From: Henckelia pumila
Lineage: Eukaryota > Streptophyta > Magnoliopsida > Lamiales > Gesneriaceae
Assembly: GCF_033568475.1 (NCBI RefSeq)
Contig: NC_133123.1
Location: 6,625,001 to 6,689,000, forward strand
DNA: 64,000 nt
Reading direction: 5' to 3'
The notes beneath the pieces were generated by a model that saw only the letters and a list, made by a program, of their open reading frames with translations, was not told the DNA's origin and did no database searches. The stretch's first letter is position 1, and the number at the start of each line of letters is the position of its first letter. Below are positions 1 to 12,673 of the stretch, one piece after another. The translations under genes were made by a program, and so were the position numbers.

Positions 1-39
1 TATCTCTAACCTAGGAGTCATAGATTCTCTCGTTACATG

Positions 40-497
40 TAGGGTGCAAATGAACCGAATCGAGCCGAATAATGATAAAATTTTAAGGCTCGAATTCGGC
101 TCGATAAGAGTATATTCGAGTTCAAGCTCGATTCGAAGTTCGATAATTTTAAATATTTTGGCTCGAGCTCGGCTCGAAATGAAGTTCGAGTTCGGCTCGA
201 AATATTCGAACCTATTCGTGAACTATTCGGATATTATGGTTCGAAAAGCTCGAAATGTTTGAAAAAGTTCGAAATGTATATATATTGATTATATAATTAT
301 ATTATATTGATTAAATATTAAGGCTCGCGAACTATTCGCGAACTATCGAACAGAATAATTTCGGCTCGAGCTCGGCTCGAAAAAAAGTTCGAACATGTTC
401 GAATTCGGCTCGAGTTCGATAAGCTCGAATACGAATCAAATATTTATCGAGCGGGCTCGTAAAGCTCACGAACAGGTTCAGTTCGTTTGCACTCCTA
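40..497. mobile_element. hAT-type MITE, 458 bp
   Basis: The element begins TAGGGTGCAAATGAACC and ends with the inverted counterpart GTTTGCACTCCTA. It is flanked on both sides by the identical 8-bp duplication GTTACATG (32-39 and 498-505). TAGGGGTG-like ends plus an 8-bp duplication are typical of the hAT superfamily. The interior is built from repeated GGCTCGA and TTCGAGC words and encodes no transposase, so it is non-autonomous. Confidence 0.85.
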
Positions 498-686
498 GTT
501 ACATGCATGAAATCTGATCGAGGAAGATGATTTTTAAGTTGCATAAATTTCATTGCAATTACTAAAAACAAATTATTGTAAGAAATTTGATCTCATGGTA
601 CGGAGGGACTAAAACGTCTGATTTCAAGAAGAGAGCCAAGCATCATCAAACGAAGTTAGAACTATATATTATTGTAATTAACATTA

Positions 687-1035
687 GGGAAAATAAAACT
701 TTTTATTCATTAATTTGTTTAAATTTGGATTTTGATTCGATAAATTTTCGAATTTTGGTTTTGGAATCCTAAATTACAATCTTCGGTTATTTTGCTCAGA
801 TTGTTGATGTGACATTAGATAATTCAACAAGTATCAATGTTGGGCTAACATTTTTCGATAACATATCCGCGTTTTTCGACGTCACGTACTCACGTCATAT
901 CAGCACTCCGACGAAATATGATCGACAACCAAAAACACTCAAGGATAGTGCACCAAAATCAAACTTTAAGAACTTAGTGGACCGAAACAAAATATGAGAA
1001 AATTTAGTGAATAAAAAAAATTATTTTCCATTACA
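687..1035. mobile_element. Probable long inverted-repeat MITE
   Basis: The left part (GGGAAAATAAAAC...TTTTTATTC) and the reverse complement of the right part (GGAAAATAA...TTTTTATTC) match over several tens of bases. The arrangement is like the Mutator-like MITE at 47998-48336. I could not find a convincing target duplication, so the ends are approximate. No coding potential is seen. Confidence 0.4.
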
Positions 1036-2211
1036 ATAATGATTATACTCTATCGTTTGAACTGTGTTCTTCCTGGTCATTTTAAAGTAATGGAGTCGGT
1101 TAGAAAACAAGGACATGAAAAAACGACAAGGAATGCATTGTTATTTGTAGCCCAAAAGGGATTCAAAAGTTCAAAAACAGAGGTCCACCTTCTGCTAAAA
1201 TTTGCCACCAACTATATATTTGAACATGAATGAAGCCTAGGCTAGTGTACAATTTCATGGGAATATATTTCTTAAATTATTTTTTAATGAAAAGCAAGAT
1301 TGATCAAAGATATTAAGTCAAAGATATATCAAATATAATAACTAAAATTTGATATCATATTTGCTTTCATCAAATCGAAATAAAGTGCCTATGTGTGGAT
1401 AGGATTATGTGTTCCCATATCATGTAAAGCGTTACATATATCATATTTTATCTATGCTGATAAATAACAAAAAAAAAATTCATACGATCGCAACAAATAT
1501 ATTAAGGTTAGGTCCATCCAGTCATGATACGACAAAAATTTTTAGCCGACAATCAATATAGTTCTCAAAAATAATAACTATACCATACAGATTATTAGTT
1601 TCTTTAACAGTTACTGATGTTAAAAAGCTATCCCCCAATCTTAAATCACACATTCTTCAAAATAATATATTGTGTTTTTATGTAAGATAGCAATCCGATA
1701 CACTGGACTTCTTAAGTAAGTACTTCTCAGCTACTTCACAAAATTTTAAGAACTCCCTACAAGTTCTCTCAAACACAACCTTAATCGACCAAAGCTTTCT
1801 GAAACAAGATAGCAAAACAATCAATTTTGCCAACATATAATCTTATAGATTCTAGGGTGAGGGAAGACGATGGACATATCGATCACATGAAATAAAATCA
1901 GAATACTTTTTCAGACATGATGTTGAGACAAGAAAACATCCAAGACCATCAAATTTTGTCCGGCAGAGTACGAGCAAAACACTAAATAGTAGGTATGTCA
2001 AAAGATGACATGTGCCCCCATAATTGAGATCAAAAACATTGTTACACAGTTTAGAACGATAAAATTGATGAATCTCAGAATATGAGAGTGGATGGAGTTC
2101 AGTCAATTGATACCAACTCTAACCAGAGTTACTCCTGCTGGTTTAACTGGTGAGTAATGCGAAAAATCTTAATTCGATACCAAACAGAGAGTTTTTATCC
2201 ACCTTGACCAC
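1036..2211. other. AT-rich flank downstream of prohibitin gene
   Basis: No gene is recognised here. The part near 1850-2211 probably includes the 3' UTR of the prohibitin gene on the minus strand. Short open frames in this stretch have no recognisable similarity. Confidence 0.5.
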
Positions 2212-5059
2212 TTACTTCTTTTTATGTTCTGAGTTCAGGTCCTGAAGGTTCAGCAGGAGCTCATCGGAGTTCAAGTACACCCTGTTGCCTGAAGTTGCAA
2301 CGGTGTGAGAAATTTCTTTAGAAGCTTCGATTCTCCTGAGTGTTAAAAAGGCTGAATTGTTGGCAATAGCTTGGCCAATCAGCTGGGCACTCTTAGCCTC
2401 TCCCTGGTGATCGAATGAGAGAATTTTGCAATGATCAATTGAAATTTCTCAAGTTCAAAAAGAGTATAATTAAAAAGAATTTGCAATGGACAAAATTGCT
2501 CTGGAGAAAGCTCCAGCTTGAGCTCATAGTACTAGACAAAATTTCTCAGGAGAAAGCTCCAGCTTGACCTCATAGTATTATAGGATACCACAGGACAAAC
2601 ATAAAAAGGAATAGATGTAGCCGCAAATTTCATTTTTTTTTAGGAAAATGCAACATCCCAATTTGGAAAAAGATGTGCGGTGGATTTTTTTTACCTGTGC
2701 TCTAATGATAGCACTTTGTTTGTCTTGCTCGGCCTTTTCAACCACAAACTTGGCCCTCTCAGCCTCTTGTGCAGCTACTTGTTTGGCTTCAATTGCAGCA
2801 GTAAACTCCTTTCCAAAGGTCAGTCCTGTGATGGAGACATCATCCAGTGCGATGTTGAAATAAGCAGCTCTTTCTGTCAGTATTTTCCGTATTTCCCTAC
2901 TCACGCTCTATACACGATAAATTATTGTCAATTAATGTAATAAAAAATTTGCATATAATAACATAACTTCAATGTTCATGCAAGCCAATAATCAAAGGAG
3001 AGCATGCTAAACTTTTCAAGTACATTCAAACTTTGGTCATAGCGTCACATCAGATCCTAGTCGCAGTCTCTATTTATTAAGAAAAAAAGTGTTTATGTTC
3101 ATACATAAAATACAACAAAATGTTTCGCACAAACCACATATCCTGAGAATATTCAATTCTAAAAATCGGTAAGCACAGGTCAATCAACTGTTGACATAAT
3201 GTAACAACCACATAATGCAGCCATTCTCCACTAGAAGAAAGGAAAGAAAAAGAACAAAAGAAATATCCCTAGCCTAGCCATTTACCTCTCTCTGTGTGAT
3301 AAGCTGGCTAGCATTATACTGGGCAACCACAGTTTTCAGCGTCTCATGAATGATTGAAGGCAGGACTCGCTCGTTGTAGTTTTCACCGAGGGTTCTATAA
3401 ATAGTGGGTAACTGGTCTGGTACAGGGCGAGTAAGAACCCGAAGACCAATTTTTACCTGTGACAGTCGAACAGTTGATTAAACATTTTAATTCAGGACTC
3501 CCCACCAAAGGCGGCACCGAAAATATCACCAGGTGGAGGGGTAAAAAGATCATCTGTTGGTTAGGTAAAGGTTATTTTCCGCAACAAACTAACCCGCGAA
3601 GCTAAAGAGAACTTCCCAGAAAGATATTGATACATGTTTGTTCAATGTACATTAATAATAAATCAAGCACTTTAGCTGAAAGCATGTACATAAGTCAACC
3701 GGAATGCAGAAACATAAGAGTTTTTCTAGAGCATAGTAAACTATGAAATACAAAAGTCTGCTCAGTAAATCAATAGACAAAATGGTAGGTCTTTGAACAG
3801 AAAATAACAGCTTTCCAAAAGTACATCAGTGAAAGCTAAACCAAAGTGACTAACGGAAACCACTTTCTATGTTCATTAAACTACAATTGAAAAAAGATGG
3901 CAACAATAAATAAGACAATTATTTCAAAACAGATGGTGAACTCAAACCCGTCCAAGGTCATTCAGCGATTGCGGGTCCTACCGCGTATGATATCACGAAT
4001 GTGGAGTTTGGGGGAAGGAGTGTGTGTGTATGTGAGGTGAGAAGAATTGAGAGAGAGAGGGTGTGGGTGTGGGGGTGTGAGAGAGAGAGTGAGACAGAGA
4101 AAGGGGGTTCACCATCTGAAGGTCACGACTGCCTGAAGTGCTCTCCACCAGATGTGGACGCGCCCGAACATCATAAATAGTTGGTCTATCAAACCATGGG
4201 ATCATCAAGTGAGTCCCTTCTGGATACACCTGCACGTTGAGCATATAAAATAACAAGATATCTCTTAGAATAATGATTAAAAAAATTAAGCTATAGTAAC
4301 TTGTTATAATTGAGTCAGGTACTTGGGTTGATGAGAGCAGTGTGAAAATACGAAATTACAAAATTTGAAGAAGTGTATATAGTGGAGCATGATGAGCCGC
4401 TTATCTAAGGTATGCTCTTATTAATCGATGCAAAATAAAAGTATGGAAATTTTGAAGAAGGTAGTAGTTGAGATCCGAGTTTCAGCAATTCATTTTGCAG
4501 GAAAAGCATGTCAAGCTTCAAACTGTGTGATTATTGATAACCCTTAATCAGCTGCATCCTAATATGGCCACCAACAATCATTAGTACATTGCTGTGTCAA
4601 AGATAGTCAATTTATTTCAGAGCTTTGAGCTCTTGGTGGGATGCGTCAGTCGAAGAATATGCAACAGAAGGAGTAAAAGCTACTAACAGAAGGCATAAAC
4701 TGGACATGATCCTTTCTTCAAAAGTCCCATATATTTTCCGCAATCAGAATTAGAAGATAAACAAGTCATTTCCAAAAGGACATTTGAACTTGTAATAGAA
4801 AGAATTAAACGACAATTAGGTGCAGATAAGGTTTAGATAAGCAAAATATTATTTAATACTCGAGATAAAGGCAAGGCTTAACCTTATCTTTAACACCAAC
4901 AATACGGTTGAAGACAATGGCACGGTGCCCTCCATCAACATTGTAGAGACTGTTAGCAACTCCATAGATGCCAAGCCCAGCGACAATTCCCAGTTTGATC
5001 ACAGCAGATGCTGCACCTCCACCAGGCAACTTCGGCACCTTGACATTGTTCAGATTCAT
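2212..5059 (-). CDS. PHB2: Prohibitin, class II (PHB2-type), mitochondrial inner membrane
   Basis: Five coding exons on the minus strand with GT-AG borders: 5059-4883, 4229-4113, 3456-3286, 2907-2695 and 2403-2212, giving 289 aa, the usual length for plant class II prohibitins (Arabidopsis PHB2/PHB6 group). The protein starts [15 protein letters not shown], followed by a membrane-anchor segment (about residues 17-39) and the SPFH/PHB domain with [27 protein letters not shown] and [20 protein letters not shown]. The C-terminal third is a predicted coiled coil ending LNSEHKKK. Prohibitins of class I and II form ring complexes in the inner mitochondrial membrane that support protein quality control and organelle biogenesis; this role is known for the family. 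Every exon keeps frame and no defect is seen. Which PHB2 paralogue it matches best cannot be settled by eye. Confidence 0.95.
4013..4105. repeat. GT/GA-rich low-complexity tract in prohibitin intron
   Basis: A run of TGTG, GTGGG and GAGAGA words lies directly downstream (in gene direction) of the second coding exon's donor site, inside the intron. It is a simple-sequence tract with no coding role. Confidence 0.7.
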
Positions 5060-5445
5060 ACCTTAAAACCCTGCATTTACAGAAAATGTACAATCATCCA
5101 CTCAAATATCGAATACTGAGTCTAACACGTTATTATAACGAAAAATGGAGATCATATCTCATCGAATCAACCAACTACACCTCAATCGAAAAGGAAAGGA
5201 CCCAAAAACTCAAAAAAGCTCATATAATTCCACAAAAAGCAGAACTTACTCAACCCCTCACCAAATCCCCTCACAAAAAAATTAATTAAAAAATAAAATC
5301 ACAATTAACGAACTCGAATCGAAAGCATCATAAATAATGATATTAGACAGGTGAAGATAAAGGAATTTGCATACCTGGAGAGCTGGAACGGAGAGAAATG
5401 AAACGAAGAAAAGGCTACGACTACAAGGGTTTAGACAGCAACTTG
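5060..5445 (-). promoter_or_regulatory. Prohibitin 5' leader with UTR intron
   Basis: On the minus strand an untranslated first exon (from about 5440 to 5375) ends CTCTCCAG before GTATGC. The intron runs 5374-5071 and ends TGCAG ten bases before the start codon. The leader contains AAACCCTTG, close to the plant telo-box AAACCCTA that is common in housekeeping gene promoters. The intron is inferred from splice signals; the transcription start is not known. Confidence 0.6.
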
Positions 5446-8400
5446 GGCAAGGGTTAAAGGTTTACCGCTGTAGGTTTTTTCTTTTCTATTTCCTTTTATT
5501 ATTATTTTCTTAATACTGACTTCCTCGAAGCAGAACAATAATAATTTTTTTTAAAATTTTTTTTTTTGCTGCATAATTTTTTGAAAAAAAATTAGTCGTT
5601 AATAAAAAGAATTTTATAACAAAAAAGTAAATCAAAGTTTGGAAAATCCAAAAACAAACGAAATACATTATTGATGTAATAAAATAAGTTCACTAAATAC
5701 TATTACATAATTAATACCGACTAATCCTATGTTTACTTGCAAAATTGAAAATTGGTATAAATTTTTCGGCCAGTTAATGATAGGATTTACGGATGATTTT
5801 TAGTCCTAAATTTTTCATGGAATTATAAATCTTTACAAGGTGAGATAGTGAAATTTTTTTTAATCCATCCAACTAAACATATTATTATTTATTCATAATC
5901 ACTTCATATCCTATCAAATTATCTTAATAATCATATTTTAATCTATCATTGTTCAATCTCATCATTTAAAGTAAACGCAATCTTAAATTATTAATAACTA
6001 TGATTCTAAACAAAAAAATGGTATAGATATATATTTATTTTTTGAATTGTTGGATGGCATTGTATTATTGTAAAAATTGGGTTATGGATTTGAATCATCG
6101 TCTTAAAGTTTGGACTTTTTTTCATTATTTTTTAAATTTAATTTTAATTAAAGAAAAAAGGCAATATTACGGGTCCTGGGTCTATGACTGATTTGGCCCG
6201 GCCCAGAGATAGGTTAAAAAGTTGGGCTGACCCATCCCAAGTGCACTTTTCTAACTCATCCGCTTGTCGCACAAAACAATCCACAACTCCACTAATCTGT
6301 CCATAATTCTAGCATCTCTATCTGTTCAATCAATTCGTTCAATCTTCGAATATTATGACACAGTCTCACATATCTCAGGATCAGTTATTTGTTGATTGTT
6401 CTCCAATTGGGAACTTTAACACGATACATTCGAAGATTCGTGTTGTCGTTACTTCCATTTGTTTTTTTCGATCGTTGAGATAATACGCTCACACTACGTC
6501 CAAAGATCTAATTATTACTACTCGTATGTGACATTTATTACACAAGTAATGTACTTCCATAAGTAATTTGTGTGCGGTGTTATCTGTTTCCCGGAGGGGA
6601 ACTTGGCTAGTGGATCGCAATACTTGTCGGGTAGGAATTAGCTAAGCCTAGCAAAACCGGGCTAAGATTTAGCTCTCATTTTTCATATATACATTACTAA
6701 CTCCTATTTTTACAACTATATTTCATTTTATCATAGCGCATAAATTTCGTTACAAATATATATTTTAAAAAATCCAATCAATTCATTCACAAGCAGCAGC
6801 AAATTAATTCATTCACAAGCAGCAGCGTGCATGCAGTGTGACCCAGCTTGAATTAATTTCAAACGAGGCCCCTACTCTCCCACATGCCTTTCAAATGGCA
6901 CCATATATCTGGTTAATTAACTTTACGTTAGCTGCTGCCTGCTGCTTTTCAAGAGACAAGAGCCCATTTCCTGCAAGGGTACTACTGTACGTGGATATTA
7001 ATTCATGACCATCAATTTCTATTTTTTATTTATATTTATCGTCACTCTGCTGCTTTTGCTTCTCCTTGATCAATTAATTATTAATGGATAAAATGAGAGG
7101 ACCAAAAATCAATTTCCTTGATTAATGAGAATTTTCTTTAATTATTATTCAATCAACAATAATTAAAATTCGCGACTGAATATTCAAGTTGGTAAAATAA
7201 ATAAAACTCTTCAAAATTGATAAAAGAGTTTAATTCCTCTTACCAAAATTTTATGGGTCGATCCCATAATTACTTATTCAGTGTGATATTACTTGTCTAA
7301 CTATATAGTTTTTAGACTGTTACGTTAGCCTAAATTTTATTCAATACGCAGTACTAAAAAATAACGATTACGAATTTTTGCATCGTCTTCTTTTTTTTAA
7401 AGTCAATACCATAATTAAACTTCATAGAATAATAATTTGGGTGTGGTATATGCAATGGTGGCAGGCGCAAGCAGACAAATATCATTGAATGGATTTTGGA
7501 GGTTTGTAAACAACTTTTGGTTGGGGTGGAAACCTCCTCCTCTTTGTGCATGGCTGCCACCTTTCTTCCCCATACTCCATTACAATGCCACCTTGCAATA
7601 CTTATTTGCTTTCCATTTTCGGTCTTTTTAATTATTTTTATTTTTATTTTTATTTAGAAACTAAACTACATGTGGGAGATTTTCTTGCTCGATCGTATTT
7701 TTGCTTCAAATAGAGCATATATTAAACGTCACTTACTCACTTTAAAATTTTAGAATCCCAAAGGAGCTCGATAGTTTTAAAATTTTCATATCTTTATTAT
7801 GTTTTCCACCTTCTCGATGCAACCCATACTTCATTTTTTATTATTATTTTTAAAACAAATTTTATATATAATATATGCATGTACCAAGAAAAATATTTAA
7901 TTTTTTTTAATGAAATTTTAGATTGTTCCAAATTCTTTTATCACAAATATTTGTCGTAAATATTTATCAAAAAATAAAAATATTTCATATTAATATTTAT
8001 CAAAATAAAAATACGTGACATAAATAAATATGATCTTTTTATTATATACATATGGTATTTAATCCAATACTGAATGTGTACTGCGATATCTATTTATAAT
8101 ATAGTATTAATTATATTAATAAGAGACGCACACATATTTTCATACAATAAGATTCGGGTTTTATAAAATTATAATATTTCAATAAAATTGAGTAAAATAC
8201 TCATAAAGAAAAATATATGAAATAAATATAAATTTTTTCATAAATAAGGAAAAAAAATATTTTGCTTATATTAAGAATCATAGAACGTTTTATATGAACC
8301 GGGGAAAAAAGTTGGTGCTTGTTTTTCCGAATAATTTTAAAAAAAAATTCTGGAAACAAAACCAACATCATCTTTTGTGGCATATCCTTCACAATTTCCA

Positions 8401-9292
8401 AAATTGACTTGATTCCCTTTTGCTCCATAAGGAGTAATTTTGGTTTTTGCAGTCGGATCCATAAGGCGCGCGTATTGATATCATAATTAGCAGCTTCACG
8501 AATCACCACATATACTTGCAAAAACTTGGCACTTTATAATTTCTCCGTATACTATGAACACATTTTTAAACAAAATTACTTATAAGTTATATGCTTGATA
8601 CTTTTAACATGAAATTTCAATTATATTCATCTAATTTAAATTGCCAAAAGCATACCGGTATTTCGCCGAAATTTTGGCTAACCAGCCAAAACCCATAATA
8701 TTGTGCTGGAATGTTTCGAGCCTTGCTGACATAATTAATGTATGTGAAGAGAACAGAAGCCGCACATTTCACCATATATCCCACGCCGCAAAAATCTTTA
8801 ATTTTATGTTTTTTTTTTTGAAGCGATCTTTAATTTTATGTTAAAACAAGCTCATTGTGTTATGTTAGCTAGTTACAAATTAAGTAAACATCCAAAGAAG
8901 AATTATAATGAAAAATGCTTAAATTCATTAATATTCATTGACACCATAAGATGAACTTTACAATCATCATGAATTCACAAATATACCACACGACATTATA
9001 TTATATCAGCAGACCTCGCTCCTTACATAACTTAAACAAGTCTATACTTAATTAATACATAACCGACTTATATCAAATAGACTAATACTCAAATTAAAAT
9101 CCCATAAATACCAGAAAAAAAAAATCGAAGCAAAAATTAATCACAGCCCACCTCACCACTCACATATACATACACAACTTACATATATATATGGATGGTG
9201 CAATATCATTGTTATTGTTTAATGTTTCTTAATTTCTTCTTCAAATCTGCAGAATATGGGGGGGTCCATTTATTTGTAAATGTCATAAAAAT
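5446..9292. other. Intergenic region, 3.8 kb
   Basis: No gene is recognised. The stretch is AT-rich. It includes a short tandem duplication of AATTCATTCACAAGCAGCAGC at 6780-6800 and 6806-6826, and a somewhat more GC-rich patch at 6160-6670 that I cannot assign. A 106-codon open frame on the minus strand near 8200-8520 resembles no family I know. The last few hundred bases before 9293 are likely the 3' UTR of the CCCH gene. Confidence 0.5.
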
Positions 9293-10441
9293 TCAAGTGA
9301 GAAGATCATTGACCCACCCAAGATCCGGCCCACCCAGATTGGTTTCATTGTTGTACCTGCTGCTGCTGTAATCTTCCATCAAATTCCTGCCAGAAAAATT
9401 CCCATTGAAGAACTTGCTCTCTCCAGTAAAGAATTTGCTAGTTCCAGGGCTCGGGGTGGAAGGAGACAACACAAACTGCGGCTGCTCCGCCTCGCCGGAG
9501 CTGAAACTATTCACATCCAACCAGGGAAGATTCCTCCTGGTGGCGGTGCTCATGAGCGCCGGAGAATGAGATACCGGAGCTTCCTTCACACGCATGGATT
9601 CCATAGAACACATCAATTCGGCTAACGCATCTTTGTAAGTTATCCCGCCGTTGCTGAGCTCGGGGAACCCACAAGATTCCATGCTCGACAGCCTCGAGAA
9701 CTCCGGCGCGTTCACCGGAGGGGAAAGCGGCGGCGAGATCGGCGGCGACAGATGAGACATGCCCATCAGAGGAGAAGTAGGCGAAGCGTGGCAGAAACAG
9801 CAATGGTTGAGACTCCGGTACACTTTCTCCGACATCGGAGAAGCCATGTGCGGCGGAGAAGACGACGGATCCGGCGACATGCGAAGCTGCTTGGTGGAAT
9901 GAGCGAAGAAACACACCTTCCGCTTGCAATTCTTCCCATCTTTGCACGCCTCGGTTCGGTAGCGAGACGGGTGAAGCCAGCACTCGAACACCCCATGCGA
10001 GAATTCACAGCCATCGCCTTTGTTGCAGTACCCCTTCCGAAACTCAGAGCACACGGTTCCAGAGTAATGGAACCTCCTCGGGTCCCTCCTCCGAGCCTTC
10101 TCCCCCGGATGAGCAAAAGGGCAATCCGTCCAGTCGTGGCTGCGGCTCCGAGTGCACTTCCTGACCTTGAATTCGTAGATTCTGAACTGATCGGAAGAAT
10201 AAGGATCGGAATCATCCTCGTCCACGTTGTTGCAAGGCAAGAACTTGGAGAGCGCGTCCTCCGCCTTGGGGGAGTCCGAGAACACGTCGGAAACCGGCGC
10301 AAGCGCCGCCGCCGCGGAGCGGCGGCTGAGGAGCTTCCGAGGAGGGATGTCGATCTCCCGGAGGGATTTCTTGTTGAGGTAAGGTTGGTGAGAGTGGTGA
10401 AACTTGTGTTGTAGCTCATCACAAACAGTAGTACTACCCAT
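9293..10441 (-). CDS. SOM: RR-TZF tandem CCCH zinc-finger protein, SOMNUS/TZF4-TZF5-like
   Basis: A single uninterrupted exon encodes 382 aa. The arginine-rich region (about residues 92-125, with [20 protein letters not shown]) is followed by two CCCH fingers: C131-X7-C139-X5-C145-X3-H149, then sixteen residues, then C166-X5-C172-X4-C177-X3-H181. This is the plant RR-TZF signature. The N-terminal DIPPRKLLS motif (31-39) and the C-terminal LGWVNDLLT match the SOMNUS (TZF4) and TZF5 branch. Known members are cytoplasmic-foci RNA-binding proteins; SOMNUS represses light-dependent seed germination through gibberellin and abscisic acid genes. The lack of introns also fits the family. Strongly GC-rich coding sequence stands out from its AT-rich surroundings. 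Assignment to SOM rather than TZF5 is by motif only. Confidence 0.92.
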   Translation of the reverse strand: MGSTTVCDELQHKFHHSHQPYLNKKSLREIDIPPRKLLSRRSAAAALAPVSDVFSDSPKAEDALSKFLPCNNVDEDDSDPYSSDQFRIYEFKVRKCTRSRSHDWTDCPFAHPGEKARRRDPRRFHYSGTVCSEFRKGYCNKGDGCEFSHGVFECWLHPSRYRTEACKDGKNCKRKVCFFAHSTKQLRMSPDPSSSPPHMASPMSEKVYRSLNHCCFCHASPTSPLMGMSHLSPPISPPLSPPVNAPEFSRLSSMESCGFPELSNGGITYKDALAELMCSMESMRVKEAPVSHSPALMSTATRRNLPWLDVNSFSSGEAEQPQFVLSPSTPSPGTSKFFTGESKFFNGNFSGRNLMEDYSSSRYNNETNLGGPDLGWVNDLLT

Positions 10442-10790
10442 TTTGATGAAATATACTATTTTCTTGAAAATATATATAATAATATTATGAATCCTAAGTA
10501 TACAATAAAAGCAAATATCATTTATGTGGGGAACATGAAAGAAATGTTAGCAGAGAAGGGAGCAAAAGAAAGATTGTATGAAATAGAATTGAAAAAGGAA
10601 AAGAGTTATATATATATACAACAAAGATAGAGACAGGTACAGGGTGGGGTGGTGTGGGGGGGAGAATGACGAGGATGGTGTAAGGCATGGGCGGAGAGAT
10701 GCGTGGCTACATAGCACTTGTGGTGCTTTGCATGCGGAGGGATGTATGTGGCACCTCCACATTACACTATTACATGCAAGCACCAACCCT
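10442..10790 (-). promoter_or_regulatory. SOMNUS-like promoter and leader with two RY motifs
   Basis: Reading on the minus strand, a TATA stretch lies around 10620-10606, followed by a pyrimidine-rich leader to the start codon at 10441. Upstream are two RY elements: CATGCA on the minus strand (10734-10729) and CATGCA on the plus strand (10773-10778). A CACTTG/CAAGTG E-box lies at about 10716-10721. RY motifs bind B3 factors such as ABI3, a known direct activator of SOMNUS in Arabidopsis seeds. The motif positions are read directly; the regulation is inferred. Confidence 0.55.
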
Positions 10791-12673
10791 CTCTTAATTT
10801 CATGCTCATGAAAATTATATATATAACTTTTAACTAATTTTCTTAATGTCTTCTTTTTAGAGTACTTTTTTGTTATACTATTCTTATATTTTTAGTATAT
10901 GCATCTCAATTATAGACGGTCCAACACATATGAAGGACCTAGGCTTTAATATCATGTTAAGAAATGAGATTTGAACCTAACTCAACTCAAAAGTTAGCTC
11001 AAGAGTCATAAGTTAATGCTCTTGTCGACTTCCAAAAACTCTATCCAACCAATGTAGGACAAATTTCAACAATCACCGCACATCAGCATGCATAAGTTTC
11101 ATGTCAACTCTAATAAAAAAAGAGTAAAATTACAAAATAATAATAATAATAATAATGATGATTAAGCGATTAAAACGGTGTCAAAATTGGTGGGGAAAAA
11201 CGACTAAAAAACAATTTAACCTAATTATAGCTATCAATCCATGCGATTTACTTCGTATATTTATTTAAAAACAAAAAACAAAAACAAAAACAAAAAAACA
11301 AACTCAAGACTTTGGATTACTTGCTACCCTATTAATAATCTTATCCACCAGAAGGGTACAATATATATTTAGGTCCGTATTACGTACAACTTGCTTTTAT
11401 TTTTAAATATATTTTTAATATATGTTATATTATCTAGTTATCTCTACTGTATTATATTTATCAAATCTTACGAGCTATTAATCACTATCATGCTAATGAT
11501 ACGTGTGACAATTAAGTTGTGAAAGTGATTAGGGATGAGCAGATTTTGGAAGCACTCGTACTTGTTAGGGGGTGACGCAGATTGCTGCTAATGGAAGTTT
11601 GTAAGTTTTTTGTCATTTTCCTATTTTCAATTATGATATCCCTCCCATGTGTTTTCACGTGTGGAAATCTCACGTGGCCTTGTTTTACAGTGCCACGTGG
11701 ATTTCCGACGAATGGGGATTCTTCGGTAGTAAAGGACATAATTTTGAGTTCTACACCTACTAGTAGTGGAGTCGTTATATATCTTCGCAATTTGTATGTG
11801 TGTTGCCACGAAACTTCAATTGGGTCCAACTTGGTTGGGCTAGCCCGTTGAGCTCTTGCGGGGATGTAGGCCCAGTTTTCAGAACTCAAGAAGTATGAGT
11901 GAATTGTTATTACGATTTTTATTTTTTTTACATTAATTATCATAAACACTTGAACTAAACCTTTCTTTACAAGAGGACCTGAGCTTAGATGACAAAAATC
12001 AGAGAAATGCTATTTCGCCTTCGAGAAAGGCCTTGAATTGCAAGAAAATGAGCTCCATAATTGAACATCATTGGACAGAAACTTCACCTTCACCTTCACC
12101 TGTGCATACTGTGTGCACAGTTGACGAATTGGATTGAATACTACCGGTAAAAAAAGACCGAACGATGAACGCAAAAAAAAAAAAAAAAAAAAAAAGAACA
12201 ACAACAACAACGCCATATCTTCTTAATCCCTCGCAACCTACCTGGCCTTACCCCAAAGAACGGATGTCCCTCTTGGACTGAAGGCCTCAACATTAATTTT
12301 AATGACTTTGATGAAGGCGCATCCCAATGGCACTAAATCTGTTAATACAAACGAGATAAAAAAAAATGTATTTTGTTTATATAACAAGCGATATCTTTCG
12401 CTTTAACCAAAATATCGTTTTGCTATTGTTTACACAGGAAAAAGCATTTACGAGGATATATCAGCTATCATTAGATGTTCAATTGTTTTTGGCCAACCAC
12501 ACAACAACATTTCCCATAAAACTGTCCCATACGTATCCAACACCACATGTTCATAAAAGATGTCCCCTTTTTAGCTCAAAAAAAAAAAAAAATTGTCCCC
12601 TTTTGTTAAATATATCTCTAATGATATTTTTGAGAAATAGTATCATTAATGTCATTTGGACAAATTTTAATTT
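10791..12673. other. Intergenic region without recognised gene
   Basis: AT-rich sequence with microsatellite-like (AAT)n near 11141-11155, a poly-A tract near 12174-12195, and unassigned short open frames. A moderately GC-richer patch at 11560-11880 has open frames on both strands, but none resembles a known protein. Confidence 0.5.

Noticed and set aside
8201-8521. 106-codon open frame on the minus strand
   Set aside because: Its start half looks protein-like, but I could not place it in any family and the rest is Phe/Ile/Lys-rich AT translation; too weak to call.
9752-10414. Long Arg-rich open frame on the plus strand, and shifted frames on the minus strand, in the CCCH gene
   Set aside because: They are antisense or out-of-frame shadows of the GC-rich zinc-finger coding sequence; the products are low-complexity and match nothing.
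11512-11949. 145-codon open frame on the minus strand
   Set aside because: No recognisable domain, overlapping open frames on the other strand and composition unlike the real genes; not supported as coding.
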